From Candidatus Amarobacillus elongatus (lineage in GTDB: Bacteria; Chloroflexota; Dehalococcoidia; Tepidiformales; Tepidiformaceae), in NCBI GenBank assembly GCA_016703545.1, contig JADJBX010000008.1, positions 1 through 64,000 of the forward strand: a stretch of 64,000 nucleotides of DNA, given 5' to 3'. The notes under the pieces were generated by a model, which saw only the letters and a program-made list of their open reading frames with translations, made no database searches and had not been told where the DNA came from. The translations under genes were made by a program, and so were the position numbers. This document shows, piece after piece, positions 1 through 9,621 of the stretch (positions are counted from its first letter, which is position 1; every line of letters begins with the position of its first letter).

Positions 1-3000
1 CCCGGTGGCCGCCGTGGGCGCCATCTCTGGGGTTAAGTGGCGTGGCGGGGTGCCCGCCGGGTGCGAAGCAGCGCCAGCGCCGCCCTTTATCCGCGTCGCG
101 CGACCCTCCGCCATGGTCGTCGCGCTCGACCGCGCGGGCAGCGTCATCTTCGCGAACGGACGCTGGGCCAGTTATCGGCGACGGGCGGCCGCCTACGCCC
201 TCGATGCCGTGCGCGCGGCCATCACCCGCCGACCGCACCGCCTTCGATACCCGGCTCCAGGCCACGCTCGCGAGCGGGGGGAACGAAAGCAGGCCCCGGT
301 TCGCCTTCGCCGCCACGACAGCGGTTCCGCTGGCACCAGCTGCGGCTCAGCCCGCGTCCTGGATGACGACGGCCGCGAGCCGCTCGCCTACGTCGGGATC
401 GCGGTTGATATCCACGACCGGGAAGGTCGCGGAGGAGCAGAGCGAGGGCCCTGAACCGCGCCCGCGCCCTCACCGACGCGCTGCCCGTGTTCGTCATCGA
501 GATCCCGCTGGATGGGCGCCCCCTGCTCCTGAACCCGAGGCCGCGCGGGAGTACCTCAGGCTCCGGCCAGGAAGAGCTCGCGCGGTCGAGGATTGGCGGC
601 GAGGCTTCTGGTCCACCCGAGGACCGCGCGAAGCTGCCACCACCGCCGACATCACCCGCCTGGCCGTGCGCCCCCCGCATGGAGTTCCGGCTGCTGGGCC
701 GCAGACGGGAGTACCGCTGGTCCGAAGGCCGCGCGACCCCGGTCCTGGGCGGCGATGGCCGCATCACGAGCTGGATCGCCCTCGCCCACGACATCCACGA
801 ACGGAAGGCCGCCGAGGAGGCGCCGCGCGCGCGAACGCCGCGCCTGCGAGCGTGTTCGCGCAGATGCCCGCCGGCGTGGTGCTGTTCGATTTCGCCACCG
901 GGCAGATGACCGGGAACCCACAAGTGGGCGCATCTGGCGGATGGACCCCGGCGCCCAGCGGCCCGATGACCCCCGCATGCGCGGCTTCCCCCTCGAAGGC
1001 CGACCGTACGCGCCGGACGATTGGCCGCTGCGGCGTGTGCTCCGCACGGGGGAGGAGGTCTCGGCGGATCATCCACATCGTTCGCGGCGATGGCACGGAC
1101 GGCTACCTGAACGTCAACGCCGGCCCCGTCCGGGACCCGACGGCACGCTGGTGGCCGGTGCTCGCCTTCGAGGACATCACCGCCTTCGTCCAGGCCGAGC
1201 GCACCCTGCACGAGACCTACAGCCAGCTCACCCACCTGTACGAGGCGGCGCCGGTCGGGCTCGCGTTCCTCTCGCCCGATATGCGCTTCGAACGGGTGAA
1301 CCAGGCGCTCGCGGAGATGAACGGCACGACCATCGAGGAGCAGACGGGCCGCACCCTGCGCAGGTGCTCCCGGACCTGGCGGACACGATCGAGCCGGTGG
1401 CGGACGGTGCTGGCGAGGCCGCGCCATCCTCGGGGTCGAAACGCGCCGCCCGCATCCGCCCGGCGGGCGAGCTCTGCACCTACCTGCGGTCCTACTACCC
1501 AGTGCGCGCCGACGATGGCCACGTGCTGGGCATCGGCGTGCTGGTGACGGACGTGACCGAGCAGCGCAAGGCCGAGGAGGCGATGCGGCTGAGCGAGGGC
1601 GGTACCGCACCCTCACCAACACCGTCCCGCAGCCCGTCTGGTCGTGCGATGCCTCCGGGCCGCGTCACCTTCTTCAACAGCCGCTGGTACGAATACACCG
1701 GCCTCTCCCCGCGCTCTCCCTCGGGCACGCCTGGCTGGAGGCCGTCCACCGGACGACGACGCTGCGCGTGCGCGAGGCATGGGAACGCTCGTGCGCGAAG
1801 GACGCGAACACACCCGACGAGATCCGCATCCGCCGGGCCGATGGGGAAGCCCGCTGGCACCTCGCGCGCGTGCTGCCGCTGCCGGACGACGTGGGCCGCG
1901 TGCTGGGCTGGTTCGGCACGGCCACCGATATCCACGAACGCCGCATCGCCGCCCTCGCCGAGGAAGTGCTCGCGAACATCGGCGCCGCCACCGTCACCGC
2001 TCCCGACGCCGCCGCGCTCGTCTCGGCCATCGCCGCCTGCCTCGTGCCCGCCCTCGGGGATTACTGCGTGGTCGATATCGGGTGGACGACGAGCGGGTCG
2101 AACGCCGGCGGCGCGCCACGCGGACCCCGAGCGCGCCGAGGATATGCGCCGCCGCCCTCTCGGCCGGGCCGCGCAGCATCCACGACAACCACCCCGCGGC
2201 GCGCGTCATGCGCACGGGCGAGCCGAGATCGTGGAGCGCGCGCCGGAGTCGTTCGGGCCACGCCTGGGGCGCGATGCCGCCGCGCGCGGGTGCTCGCGCG
2301 TCTGAATCCCCGCGCCTACCTCGCGCTGCCGCTGCGCGCGCAGGGGCGGGTCATCGGCACCCTCAGCCTGCTGACCTCGGGCGATGGCCACGAATTCACG
2401 ACGGAAGAAGTGGCGTTGGCGGAGGAGGCGGCCCGCCGTACCGCCCTCGCCGTTTCGAACGCCCGCCTGAACGAACGCACGCGCGAGGCGGAGCAACTGT
2501 ACCGCACCCTCCTCGACGCCGTGCCCCAGGTGGTCTGGCTGGCGGGCCCGAAGGGTGGCGCCTTCTACTACAACCGTCGCTGGCGCGAATACACCGGCGA
2601 CCCGAGGGCTCCGGCCGCCCTGCCTCGAATTCGTCTTCCCGAGGACCTGCCCGTCATCGCCGAACGCTGGAAGGTGTCGCTGGAGACGAGCGCGCCGTTC
2701 GAATGCGAGTACCGGCTGCGCGGGCGCGATGGCGACCTACCGCTGGTTCCTCGCGCGCGCCGTGCCCATGTTCGATGGCCGGGGCGAACGGAACGGCTGG
2801 CTCGGCACGGGCGTCGACATCGAGGATCAAGCGCGCGCAGGTGGCGTTGCAGCGCGCGAACCAGCTCAAGGATGAGTTCCTGGGGCTCGTTTCGCACGAA
2901 CTGCGCACGCCCCTCACGAGCATCCTCCGGCTGTCTCGGTGCTGCTGCGCCACGGGGCGACGATGAGCCCGGAGGACCGCGCCGCCTCCCTCGACGACAT

Positions 3001-3534
3001 CATCCACGAGGCCGAGCGGCTGCAGCGGCTGGTGGAGAACATGCTCGTGCTCGCCGGGGTCGAGGGGCGGCAGGAGGTGGTGACGGAGCCGCTGCTGGTG
3101 CAACACGCGATCCCGCGGGTCGTGGCGCTCCATCACCGGGCGCACCGGGCGCACCGTCGAGGTCCGCATCGCCCGGGCTCGACGCCATCGAAGCGCAGCC
3201 GACCTACTTCGACCAGGTGCTTTCGAACCTGCTCAGCAACGCCGAGTACAGCCCGCCCGCGCTCCCCATCACCGTGATGGCCGACGCCGAGGGGACGAGG
3301 TCGTGGTGCGCGTCTGCGACCATGGTTTCGGCATCACCGACGAGGAAGCCGCCCAGATCTTCCGCCGTTCTTCCGCTCGACGCGGACGGCGGCATCGGCG
3401 CCGGCGCGGGGCTGGGGCTGGCGGTGTGCATGCGGCTGATCGAGGCCCAGGCGGGCGTATCTGGGCCCTCCGGCGCGCCCCGGCGGCGGCACGGGTTCGG
3501 CGCTCTCCGCGCCGTCCTCGCCGATACCGACTGA
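1..3534 (+). pseudogene. multi-PAS/GAF sensor histidine kinase, many frameshifts, probably 5' truncated
   Basis: Pieces of one large sensor kinase follow each other in all three forward frames. In order they are: a PAS fragment (from about base 108), further PAS/PAC pieces ending in motifs such as DIHDREGR, DIHERKAAEE and DVTEQRKAEEA, a GAF-like stretch (about 1950-2470), a last PAS (2490-2830), an HisKA H-box (LVSHELRTPL, about 2887), an N-box (SNLLSNAEYSPP, about 3220) and a degenerate G-box region before TGA at 3532-3534. Restoring one base at several places rejoins the frames; adding a G at 1357, for example, gives LAQVLPDLADTIEP. Known family role: autophosphorylating cytoplasmic or membrane sensor. 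The signal and the partner regulator are unknown, and no response regulator is adjacent. The frameshifts are too dense for a functional gene as written. Consensus error near a contig end is more likely than decay. Confidence 0.75.
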
Positions 3535-3537
3535 CCC

Positions 3538-4554
3538 CTACATCAACACCGCCGACTTCAGGCCGTCCTTGCCGAGCCGCGCCGTGTACGCCTCGGCGGC
3601 GTTCGCGAGCCTGTACCGGTTCGTCACCACGCGGTCGAGCGCGGGCAGGCGAGGGATGAGGCGCGGCCTTCCCGTAGAGGTGGAAGGTGCGTTCTGGGTG
3701 CCGAAGATGCGCACCTCGTCGTAGTGCACGCGGTTCAGGTCCAGGACATGGCTGGAGGAGGGCGGGAACCCCGCGAACAGGTTCACCCAGCCCAGCCGCC
3801 GCGCGCGCGGTCGAGGGCGAGCGGGATGGTTTTCGGCGAACCCCACGGCGACGGCGACGGCGGGGAAGAGTTCGCCGCCCAGGGAGGTCGCGGCCGAGGG
3901 TGAGCGCTTCCTCCGGCGCGGCCACGGCATCAGGCCGAGCTCCAGCGCCACCGCGCGCCGCCCGGCATCGGGTTCGACCACCATGATGGGCCCGGCGCCC
4001 CACGCGCGCGGCGATGAGGTGAAGCAGCCCCATGGGCCCGCCCCCGACGATCGCCATCGCGTTCCCCGCCGAGACCTGCAGCGACTCGATCGAGTTGAGC
4101 ACGCACGCGAACGGCTCGAGGAGGGCGCGGAGGTGGGCGGGCGTGGCCGGGTCCATGGGCAAGGAGGTGGCCCATGGCCACAGGCTGCGGGGCACGCGCA
4201 CGTACTCGGCGATGCCGCCATCGAGGTCGTACCCCAGCGTCTTGCGAGGGGCAGCGGTTACGGAAACCGTCGCGGCAGAAGGAGCAGCGGCCGCAGCAGA
4301 GGATGGGGCAGAGGCCGATGACCTCGCCCACGCGGGCATCGGCGCCCTGGCCCACCTCAGCGACTTCGCCCGAGAGTTCGTGGCCGGGGATGACGCCGGC
4401 GGCGGCTTTCTTCTCACCCAGGTAGACGCGGACATCGCTGTTGCAGAGGCCGGTGGCGTGGAGTTTGAGCACCACCTCGCCGGGGCCGGCGTGCGGCTCG
4501 GGAACATCGACGACGGCCACGCGGCCAGGTTCGTAGAAGCGAAGGGGCGTGCAT
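3538..4554 (-). pseudogene. zinc-dependent alcohol/threonine-type dehydrogenase, frameshifted
   Basis: Medium-chain dehydrogenase in three reverse frames. The GroES-like domain shows GLCNSDVRVYLGEK, then GHELSGEVAEVG and the structural zinc loop GRCSFCRDGFRNRC. The Rossmann part has VGGGPMGLLHLIAARV. The C-terminus (TNRYRLANAAEAYTARLGK...VLM) ends at the TAG complementary to 3538-3540. If the CCCC run near 4544 is read as CCC, the ATG complementary to 4552-4554 opens MHALRFYEPGRVAVVDVPEP, a normal family start. The family oxidises secondary alcohols or polyols with NAD(P); the substrate cannot be told. It is convergent with the kinase (3 bp apart) and probably stands alone. At least three indels break it, in the same style as the kinase on the other strand. 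Confidence 0.8.
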
Positions 4555-4622
4555 GCGCGCAGCGTAGCGCGCGCGGGGCCGTGGCGCTGCGCGCCGGCCC
4601 CCGCTGCGCGCCGCGGCGCCGC

Positions 4623-4760
4623 GGAGAAAGGAGAAAGGAGAAAGAGAGGTAGGGCAACCCGGTTTGGAGCGGCGTTGGCGGCGCCGGCAAAGCTGGCCAC
4701 CGGGCACCGGGAACGCCTCCTGGCCTCTCCTTCTCCTTGCTCCTTTCTCTTTTCTCTCCT
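4623..4760. repeat. heptad-arm inverted repeat element A (GAGAAAG type)
   Basis: The left arm is three GAGAAAG units. The right arm (about 4727-4760) is rich in CTTTCTC/TCTCCTT, so the arms can pair as a purine/pyrimidine stem. The interior holds GGGCAACCC (4652-4660) and CCGGGAAC (near 4722), words shared with element B and other copies. It lies between two divergent genes. No coding potential was seen. Confidence 0.7.
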
Positions 4761-4795
4761 ACGTTCCGCTCGTGTTCGAACAGACGCGCCAGCGC

Positions 4796-5238
4796 ATGAA
4801 CCTTGCCCTTGAAATGCTCATCGCCCAGCTCGAGGGGCGCGATGGGAATCTGGATGCGGGAGGCCGCGCCGGGGGCGATGACTCCGCGAGCAGCTCTCGC
4901 ACCTGCTCGGCCCGGAGGACGCCGACCTGCCGGCGTTGTTGCGCACCTTCTCCGCGACGAACCCGCCCCTCGTGGAGGATCGAGCCCGAGGGAGCCACGT
5001 ACCTCTCCCCGGCGCGGCAGCGGATGACGCTCGCCGACTACGTCAGGCCCTGCGCATAGTTCACCGCCGCGTCCAGATCGAGCTGGGCACGCTCCCCGAA
5101 GCCGTCCTCGAACGCCGCCGCGCTCGCATCCCCGAATGGGCCGCGATCCTGGGCACGGACGAGGTCTCGCTGGAGACGTACGTGCTTCAGCGCCTCGAAA
5201 CGCATTGGATGGAACATGCGGAGGGGTGGCTGCGCTGA
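4796..5238 (+). CDS. hypothetical protein, frameshifted
   Basis: The reading starts at ATG 4796 (or in-frame GTG 4772, giving FEQTRQR before the Met) with MNLALEMLIAQLEGRDGNLD. It is lost in shifted frames around 4880-4990 and reappears as a helical, Arg/Glu-rich C-terminus ending HWMEHAEGWLR with TGA at 5236-5238. No family is recognised. The good amphipathic C-terminus and a stop flush against the next repeat element argue for a real gene of about 145 residues. At least two indels are needed to join the parts. An opposite-strand reading exists in the first half, so the N-terminal half is uncertain. Confidence 0.4.
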
Positions 5239-5393
5239 GATAAGAGAAAGGAGAAAGGAGAAAGGTCGGGACAACCCCGGTTCGCCGGGGGTAACGAGTT
5301 TGGCGCCAAAGAGACCACGGCAACTGGCCCCGGGAACTGGTCACTCCTTATCTCTTTCTCTTTTCTCATTTCTCCTTTCTCTCGTGCCGTACA
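5237..5393. repeat. heptad-arm inverted repeat element B (GAGAAAG type)
   Basis: Left arm of GAGAAAG units (5245-5265), core with GGGACAACCCCGG (from 5268) and GGGAACTGGTCACTCC (from 5333), right arm of CTTTCTC/TTTCTCA units (5350-5393). It is a sister of element A 600 bp away: same arm heptad, similar core, different filler. The arms would form a long imperfect hairpin in DNA or RNA. Confidence 0.75.
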
Positions 5394-5420
5394 CTCGGGC
5401 CGTGGGGACGGAGGACGCTT

Positions 5421-6220
5421 GTGCGTGTGCGCTGGTTCCGCGCGATGGCTGGTCTTGCATTCCTGGGGGCGGGTGCGTTCGTGCTCGGGGGTGTGCCGGT
5501 GATGACGATGACGAGGCCTCCCCTTCGCCCCTGACGACGGCGACGGCGCCCGCGGCGACGACGGCGGCCACCGTGGCGGCAAGCCCCACCGCCGCCGCCA
5601 CTGCACCCCGCACGCCCACGCGCACCCCCGCCGAGACGCTCGCGCGCACGGTGTCGCATGTGCTGGTGACGGCCGGGCCGGGGGACACGTTCGAAAGCAT
5701 CGCCGCGGCGTTGGGCTCGAAGGCGACGGCGGCGGAGCTGCGGCAGGCGAACGGCCTCGCCGCCGGGGACCTTGCCGTGGGAACGAAGGTGGCCGTGCCG
5801 GTCCGCGACGACGCCGGCGTGGTGCCGGTGGACGCGCTCGCGACGGCGCTGCGCAAGGGCGGCGGCACTCCGCCCGCGCTCTACGTGCCCGGCAGCGCGA
5901 CCCTCGACGGGTTCCAGGGGCGGGTCGCGCTGCACGCGCTGGAGATCGCGAACGGCGATGCCACGGGCGAGGCGTATGGATACCGGCTGGAGTTCTGGTC
6001 GACGGCCTCGGCGGCGGCGAAGGGCGGCGTGCTGGACCTGCAGGCGCAGGTCGATGGCCCGCTGTTCACGGTCGCGGCGGGTCCGTTCGCCGCGAAGCTG
6101 ACCTCCGCCCGCGCCGGTGACCGCTTCGCCTGGACGCGCAACGGCGTCGAGTTCGCGGTGCGCATGGAGGGCACGGGCGCGACGCCGGAGCAGGTGGCGG
6201 CGTCGCTCGAGGCGAAGTAG
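5421..6220 (+). CDS. LysM-like domain lipoprotein, one frameshift in signal peptide
   Basis: The start is GTG 5421, 6-7 nt after GGAGG. The signal peptide (MAGLAFLGAGAFVLGG) loses frame at a run of five G (5487-5491). Six G would continue LGGC-AGDDDDE, a textbook lipobox followed by acidic residues. A Thr/Pro/Ala-rich linker (TPTRTP) comes next. Then a LysM-like segment (SHVLVTAGPGDTFESIAAAL ... VGTKVAVPV) and an unassigned beta-rich C-terminal domain, ending at TAG 6218-6220. The likely location is the outer face of the membrane or the cell wall, with carbohydrate-polymer binding by the LysM part. Neither the LysM call nor the function is certain. The next gene runs the same way after about 145 bp. 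Confidence 0.6.
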
Positions 6221-6366
6221 GGCGAGGCGCGCTCGGCAAGGGTGATCCCGGGCGTCTCCCGGGGTGCCCCAAACGTTTACACGCGGGTTACCGGGGCTGC
6301 CTTGTTCGCCCTCATGCCAGCGCCGAATGTGCCTGCGAGACCACCGTCTCGCAGGGGTTCCTCCGT

Positions 6367-7588
6367 GTGTTTTCACGCAACAAACGCACCCTGCTGCCCG
6401 CTTCCGCGCTGCTCGCGGGGCTGGCGGCGCTTGGCGGAGCGGCGGTGTTCGCCGCCAGCAGCAGCACGACCATGCGCGGCGGCGATACCCTCCGCGTCAC
6501 CTGCGACGGCGCCCGCCTGAGCGCCTCCCGCGTCAATTCGCGCACCTACGACCTCTCGTGCGCGCCCGCTTCGCCCAGCCCAACGGCGACCACGACGGCC
6601 ACACCCACGCGCACGCCCACCGTGGCGGCCACGGCGACGCGCACCCCCACCACCGCTCCCGCCACGGCTACCCCGACGCGCACGGCGACCGTAAGCGGTA
6701 CGCCGACGGCCACGGCGACGCCGCCCCTGGTGAGCGCGCCGCGCATCGGCGGCTGCCAGGTGTTCCCCGCCGACAACGCCTGGAACCAGGACGTCTCGCG
6801 GCTGCCGCTGCACCCGAACTCGGCGAACTTCATCGCGAGCATCAACGCCGGCAAGCAGTACCTGCACGCCGACTTCGGTTCGAACCCCACCTACGGCATC
6901 CCCTACGTGGTGGTGGCCGGCGGACCAGCCGATGGTGCCGATCACCTTCACCGCCTACGGCGATGAATCCGACCCCGGCCCCTACCCGGTGCCCGCGAAT
7001 GCGCCCATCGAAGGCGGCGCCACCGCCACCGGCGACCGCCATGTGCTGGTCGTGCAACAGGGCACATGCCGCATCTACGAGCTGTACCGGGCGTTCCGGA
7101 ACACGGCCACGGGCGGCTGGAACGCCGATTCGGGGGCTGTCTTCGACATGAGTTCGAACGCGCTGCGCCCCGCGGGCTGGACCTCCGCCGACGCGGCCGG
7201 CCTGCCCATCCTGCCGGGCCTCGTGCGGTACGACGAAGTGACCGCGGGCGCAATCAATCACGCGCTGCGCTTCACCGTCAGCCGCACGCAGCGCGGGTAC
7301 ATCAGCCCGGCGCGGCACTTCGCCAGCTCGTCGACGGACCCGAACCTGCCGCCGATGGGGCTGCGCCTCCGCCTGCGCGCCGACTTCGACACCTCCGGCT
7401 ACACCGGCCAGGCGCGGGTGGTGCTGGAGGCGCTGAAGAAGTACGGCATGATCGTCGCCGACAACGGCAGCGACTGGTTCATCAGCGGCGCCACCGACAG
7501 CCGCTGGAACGACACGGACCTGAACCAGCTCAAGCGCGTGCCGGGTGCCGCGTTCGAAGTGGTGGATACGGGGCCGATCCAGCGGTAG
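6367..7588 (+). CDS. secreted protein with Thr/Pro linker, one frameshift
   Basis: GTG 6367 opens a signal peptide (KRTLLPASALLAGLAALGGA, cleavage after AAVFAAS). A short domain with two Cys follows, then a long Thr/Pro/Ala repeat linker (residues about 68-120). The C-terminal domain begins at GGCQVFPADNAWNQDVSRLP. The frame changes near 6924, where GGACCAGCC should be one base shorter; that gives VVAGG-QPMVPITF and continues to IQR* at 7588. The C-terminal domain (about 260 residues, with WNADSGAVFDMSS and NGSDWFISG) looks like a compact extracellular fold seen in secreted proteins of soil bacteria, but I cannot name it. The product is exported and probably surface attached through the linker. 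Confidence 0.6.
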
Positions 7589-7597
7589 GGGAGGCGG

Positions 7598-7850
7598 ATC
7601 GGCTGTCGGCTGTCGGCTCTCGGCTATCGGCGTGGCCAGGCGCGGGGCAGCATCTCGCGAGCAACAGGCGGGTCCGCCCGTGGCCACACCGACAGCTGTC
7701 GGGCTGTCGGCTCTCGGCTATCGGCTCTCGGCTATCGGCGTGGCCAGGCGTGGGGCAGCATCTCGCGAGCAACAGGCGGGTCCGCCCGTGGCCACACCGA
7801 CAGCCGACGGCCGATAGCGGCCAGCAGCCAGCAGCTAACGGCTAACCCCC
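7598..7850. repeat. heptad repeat element C with 75-bp tandem duplication
   Basis: GGCTGTC/GGCTCTC/GGCTATC heptads flank a core running from GTGGCCAGGCG to CCCGTGGCCAC. The 75-bp block 7621-7695 is repeated at 7729-7803 with one mismatch that I could see (C/T at 7642 against 7750). It ends with the complementary heptads GACAGCC and GACGGCC and then CAGCCAG units. It fills the whole gap before the acyl-CoA dehydrogenase. Confidence 0.8.
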
Positions 7851-7880
7851 AACCTCCATTAGAGTCGCCCCAACACGTTC

Positions 7881-9098
7881 GTGGGGGACCCCGTGGAGTT
7901 TCGCGATTCCGAGACCGAAGCCGCCTTTCGCACCCGAGTGCGCACGTTTCTCGATGCCGAGTTCCCGGCCGAGTTCTCCACGCGGCCCGTGGAGTGGGGG
8001 CTGTTCAACGGCGCCGGTGGGCCGCCCGTCGCGGGCTTCGCGGAGTTCATGAAGGGGTGGACGGCGAAGCTGAACGAGCAGGGCTGGGGCGCTCCCGCAT
8101 GGCCGAAGGAGCACGGCGGCGGCGGCCTCAGCGTGAAGGAGCAGTTCATCCTCAGCGAGGAGTTCGCGTGGCGGCGCGCCCCGCGTTCCGGCGGCATCGG
8201 CCATGGCTGGGCCGGCCCCACGATCATGGTCTACGGCAGCGAAGAGCAGCGCTCGCGCCTCCTGCCCCGGATCATCAGCGGCGAAGACGTCTGGTGTCAG
8301 CTCTTCTCCGAGCCCGGCGCGGGGAGCGACCTCGCTTCGCTGCAGACCCGCGCCATTCGCGACGGTGACGATTATGTCGTGAATGGCCAGAAGATCTGGA
8401 CCTCCGGGGCGCACCGCGCGGACATGGGCATCCTCATCGCGCGCACGAACCCCGACGCCCCCAAGCACCGCGGCATCAGCTACTTCCTCGTGGACATGAA
8501 GACGCCCGGCATCACCGTGCGGCCGCTGGTGAACATGCTGAATAGCCACGAATTCAACGAGGTCTACTTCGAGGACGCGCGCATCCCCGCGACATCGCTG
8601 CTCGGCGAGGAGAATCGCGGCTGGTACCTGGCCACCACCACGCTCGATTTCGAACGCAGCGGCATCGCCACGAGCGTCGCGCACCAGCTCATCACGCAGG
8701 ACCTCGTGGCGTTCGCGCGCGAAAGCGGCCACGGCCGCGCCATGCTCGCCGCCCGCCCGTCGCTCAAGCACGAGCTCGCGGACCGCGCCGTGGAGGCGCG
8801 CGTGGAATCGCTCATCTGCTACCGCATCATCTCGATGCAGGACCGGGGGGAGATCCCGAACCGCGAGGCCTCCATCGCGAAGCTGTACTCGAGCGAGCTG
8901 GATGTGCGGCTGGCCACGACCTCGATGCACCTCGCCGGCCTGCACGCCCTCGTCACCGCGCGCGACCACGGCGCCTCCATGGGCGGGCGCTTCGGGCGGT
9001 TCTACATGCACAGCACGACGAGCCCGATCGGCGGCGGGACGAGCGAAGTGCAGCGGAACATCATCGCGATGCGGGGCCTGGGCCTGCCGCGGGGGTGA
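7881..9098 (+). CDS. acyl-CoA dehydrogenase
   Basis: A 405-aa flavoprotein of the acyl-CoA dehydrogenase family, which makes the alpha,beta double bond in acyl-CoA and passes electrons to ETF. It shows the N-terminal helical domain (FRTRVRTFLDAEFP, WPKEHGGGGLSVKEQ), the signature LFSEPGAGSDLASLQTRA, the beta-domain (VNGQKIWTSGAHRADMGIL) and the C-terminal helices ending in PIGGGTSEVQRNIIAMRGLG, the usual FAD/substrate end motif. GTG 7881 is taken as the start; a second GTG three codons later is possible. A -10-like TAGAGT lies at 7859. The long N-terminal arm and WTSGAH motif resemble clades acting on bulky (steroid or branched) substrates, but the substrate is not known. Confidence 0.9.
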   Translation: MGDPVEFRDSETEAAFRTRVRTFLDAEFPAEFSTRPVEWGLFNGAGGPPVAGFAEFMKGWTAKLNEQGWGAPAWPKEHGGGGLSVKEQFILSEEFAWRRAPRSGGIGHGWAGPTIMVYGSEEQRSRLLPRIISGEDVWCQLFSEPGAGSDLASLQTRAIRDGDDYVVNGQKIWTSGAHRADMGILIARTNPDAPKHRGISYFLVDMKTPGITVRPLVNMLNSHEFNEVYFEDARIPATSLLGEENRGWYLATTTLDFERSGIATSVAHQLITQDLVAFARESGHGRAMLAARPSLKHELADRAVEARVESLICYRIISMQDRGEIPNREASIAKLYSSELDVRLATTSMHLAGLHALVTARDHGASMGGRFGRFYMHSTTSPIGGGTSEVQRNIIAMRGLGLPRG

Positions 9099-9102
9099 CG
9101 GG

Positions 9103-9226
9103 GAGTGCTGAGTGCGGAGAGCTGTCTGCTTTCGGCCGTCGGCCGTCGGCGGGGCACCCCCGGTTCGAGTGCTCAGTGCTGAGCGGGGCAACCCCCTGGG
9201 AACTGGGCACTGGGCTCTGGCCACTC
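9103..9226. repeat. heptad repeat element D (GAGTGCT / GGCCGTC / ACTGGGC)
   Basis: GAGTGCT-GAGTGCG units, TCGGCCG units, GGGGCACCCC (9151), then GAGTGCTCAGTGCTGAG, GGGGCAACCCC (9184), GGGAACTGGGCACTGGG and CTGGCCACTCC. Several heptad types sit side by side in one gap, joined by the same core words as elements A and B. Confidence 0.75.
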
Positions 9227-9308
9227 CTCTGTGAACCACCCCACAGAGGGGGTCTTGACGCGCTCTCCAGAATGAATGAACATCCATTTACTATTACTGG
9301 AGGACGCC

Positions 9309-9497
9309 ATGTACTTCCCCACGGCTCTTGAAGCGCTCGCTCACGCCCGCGCGTCCGAACTCGACAGCAAGCACGAACTCATCCGGCATCGCCGCGAAGT
9401 GGCCCACATCCTGCGCATTGAGCGGCTGCAGCGCGCGCTCGTGCGTGCTCAGCGCGAATTCGCTGCGGTGCGGACCGCCCTCACCTCGGCCGGCTAA
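9309..9497 (+). CDS. small helical protein (62 aa)
   Basis: ATG 9309 follows GGAGG by 4-5 nt. The product is MYFPTALEALAHARASELDS and on, with a charged helix (IRHRREVAHILRIERLQR, then ALVRAQREFAAVRTAL) probably forming one long or two short coiled-coil helices. It has no membrane segment and no Cys. It is followed by a clear hairpin terminator, so it is its own transcription unit. I do not recognise a family. The strong RBS, codon use and terminator support a real short gene. Confidence 0.7.
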   Translation: MYFPTALEALAHARASELDSKHELIRHRREVAHILRIERLQRALVRAQREFAAVRTALTSAG

Positions 9498-9524
9498 CGG
9501 CCCCCTTCCCTTCGCCCCCCAATT

Positions 9525-9550
9525 GAAGGCGCTCCCCCCGGGGCGCCTTC
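9525..9550 (+). terminator. hairpin terminator after the 62-aa gene
   Basis: GAAGGCGC (9525-9532) pairs perfectly with GCGCCTTC (9543-9550) around a C/G-rich loop and is followed by TTCAT. There is no long T run, as is usual at this GC content. Confidence 0.6.
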
Positions 9551-9607
9551 TTCATGTCCCGGGCAGGCGCCGCGCGTGCCGCCCTCCCGCACTTTTGCCC
9601 CGGCATG

Positions 9608-9613
9608 TACGCT
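9608..9613 (+). promoter_or_regulatory. -10-like TACGCT, leaderless metH transcript
   Basis: TACGCT lies 8 nt before the metH ATG, so transcription would start at or next to the start codon. No -35 match and no RBS was seen. The same spacing recurs before other genes in the window. Confidence 0.35.
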
Positions 9614-9621
9614 GGTTCGAC

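Noticed and set aside
4623..5393. Insertion sequence
   Set aside because: Inverted arms are low-complexity heptads, and there is no transposase frame or target duplication.
6900..6966. Programmed ribosomal frameshift in the secreted protein gene
   Set aside because: No slippery heptamer or stimulatory structure. The same kind of indel occurs in many unrelated genes, so error is simpler.
9255..9283. TTGACG promoter before the 62-aa gene
   Set aside because: The -35-like word is good but no TAnnnT lies at 16-18 bp.
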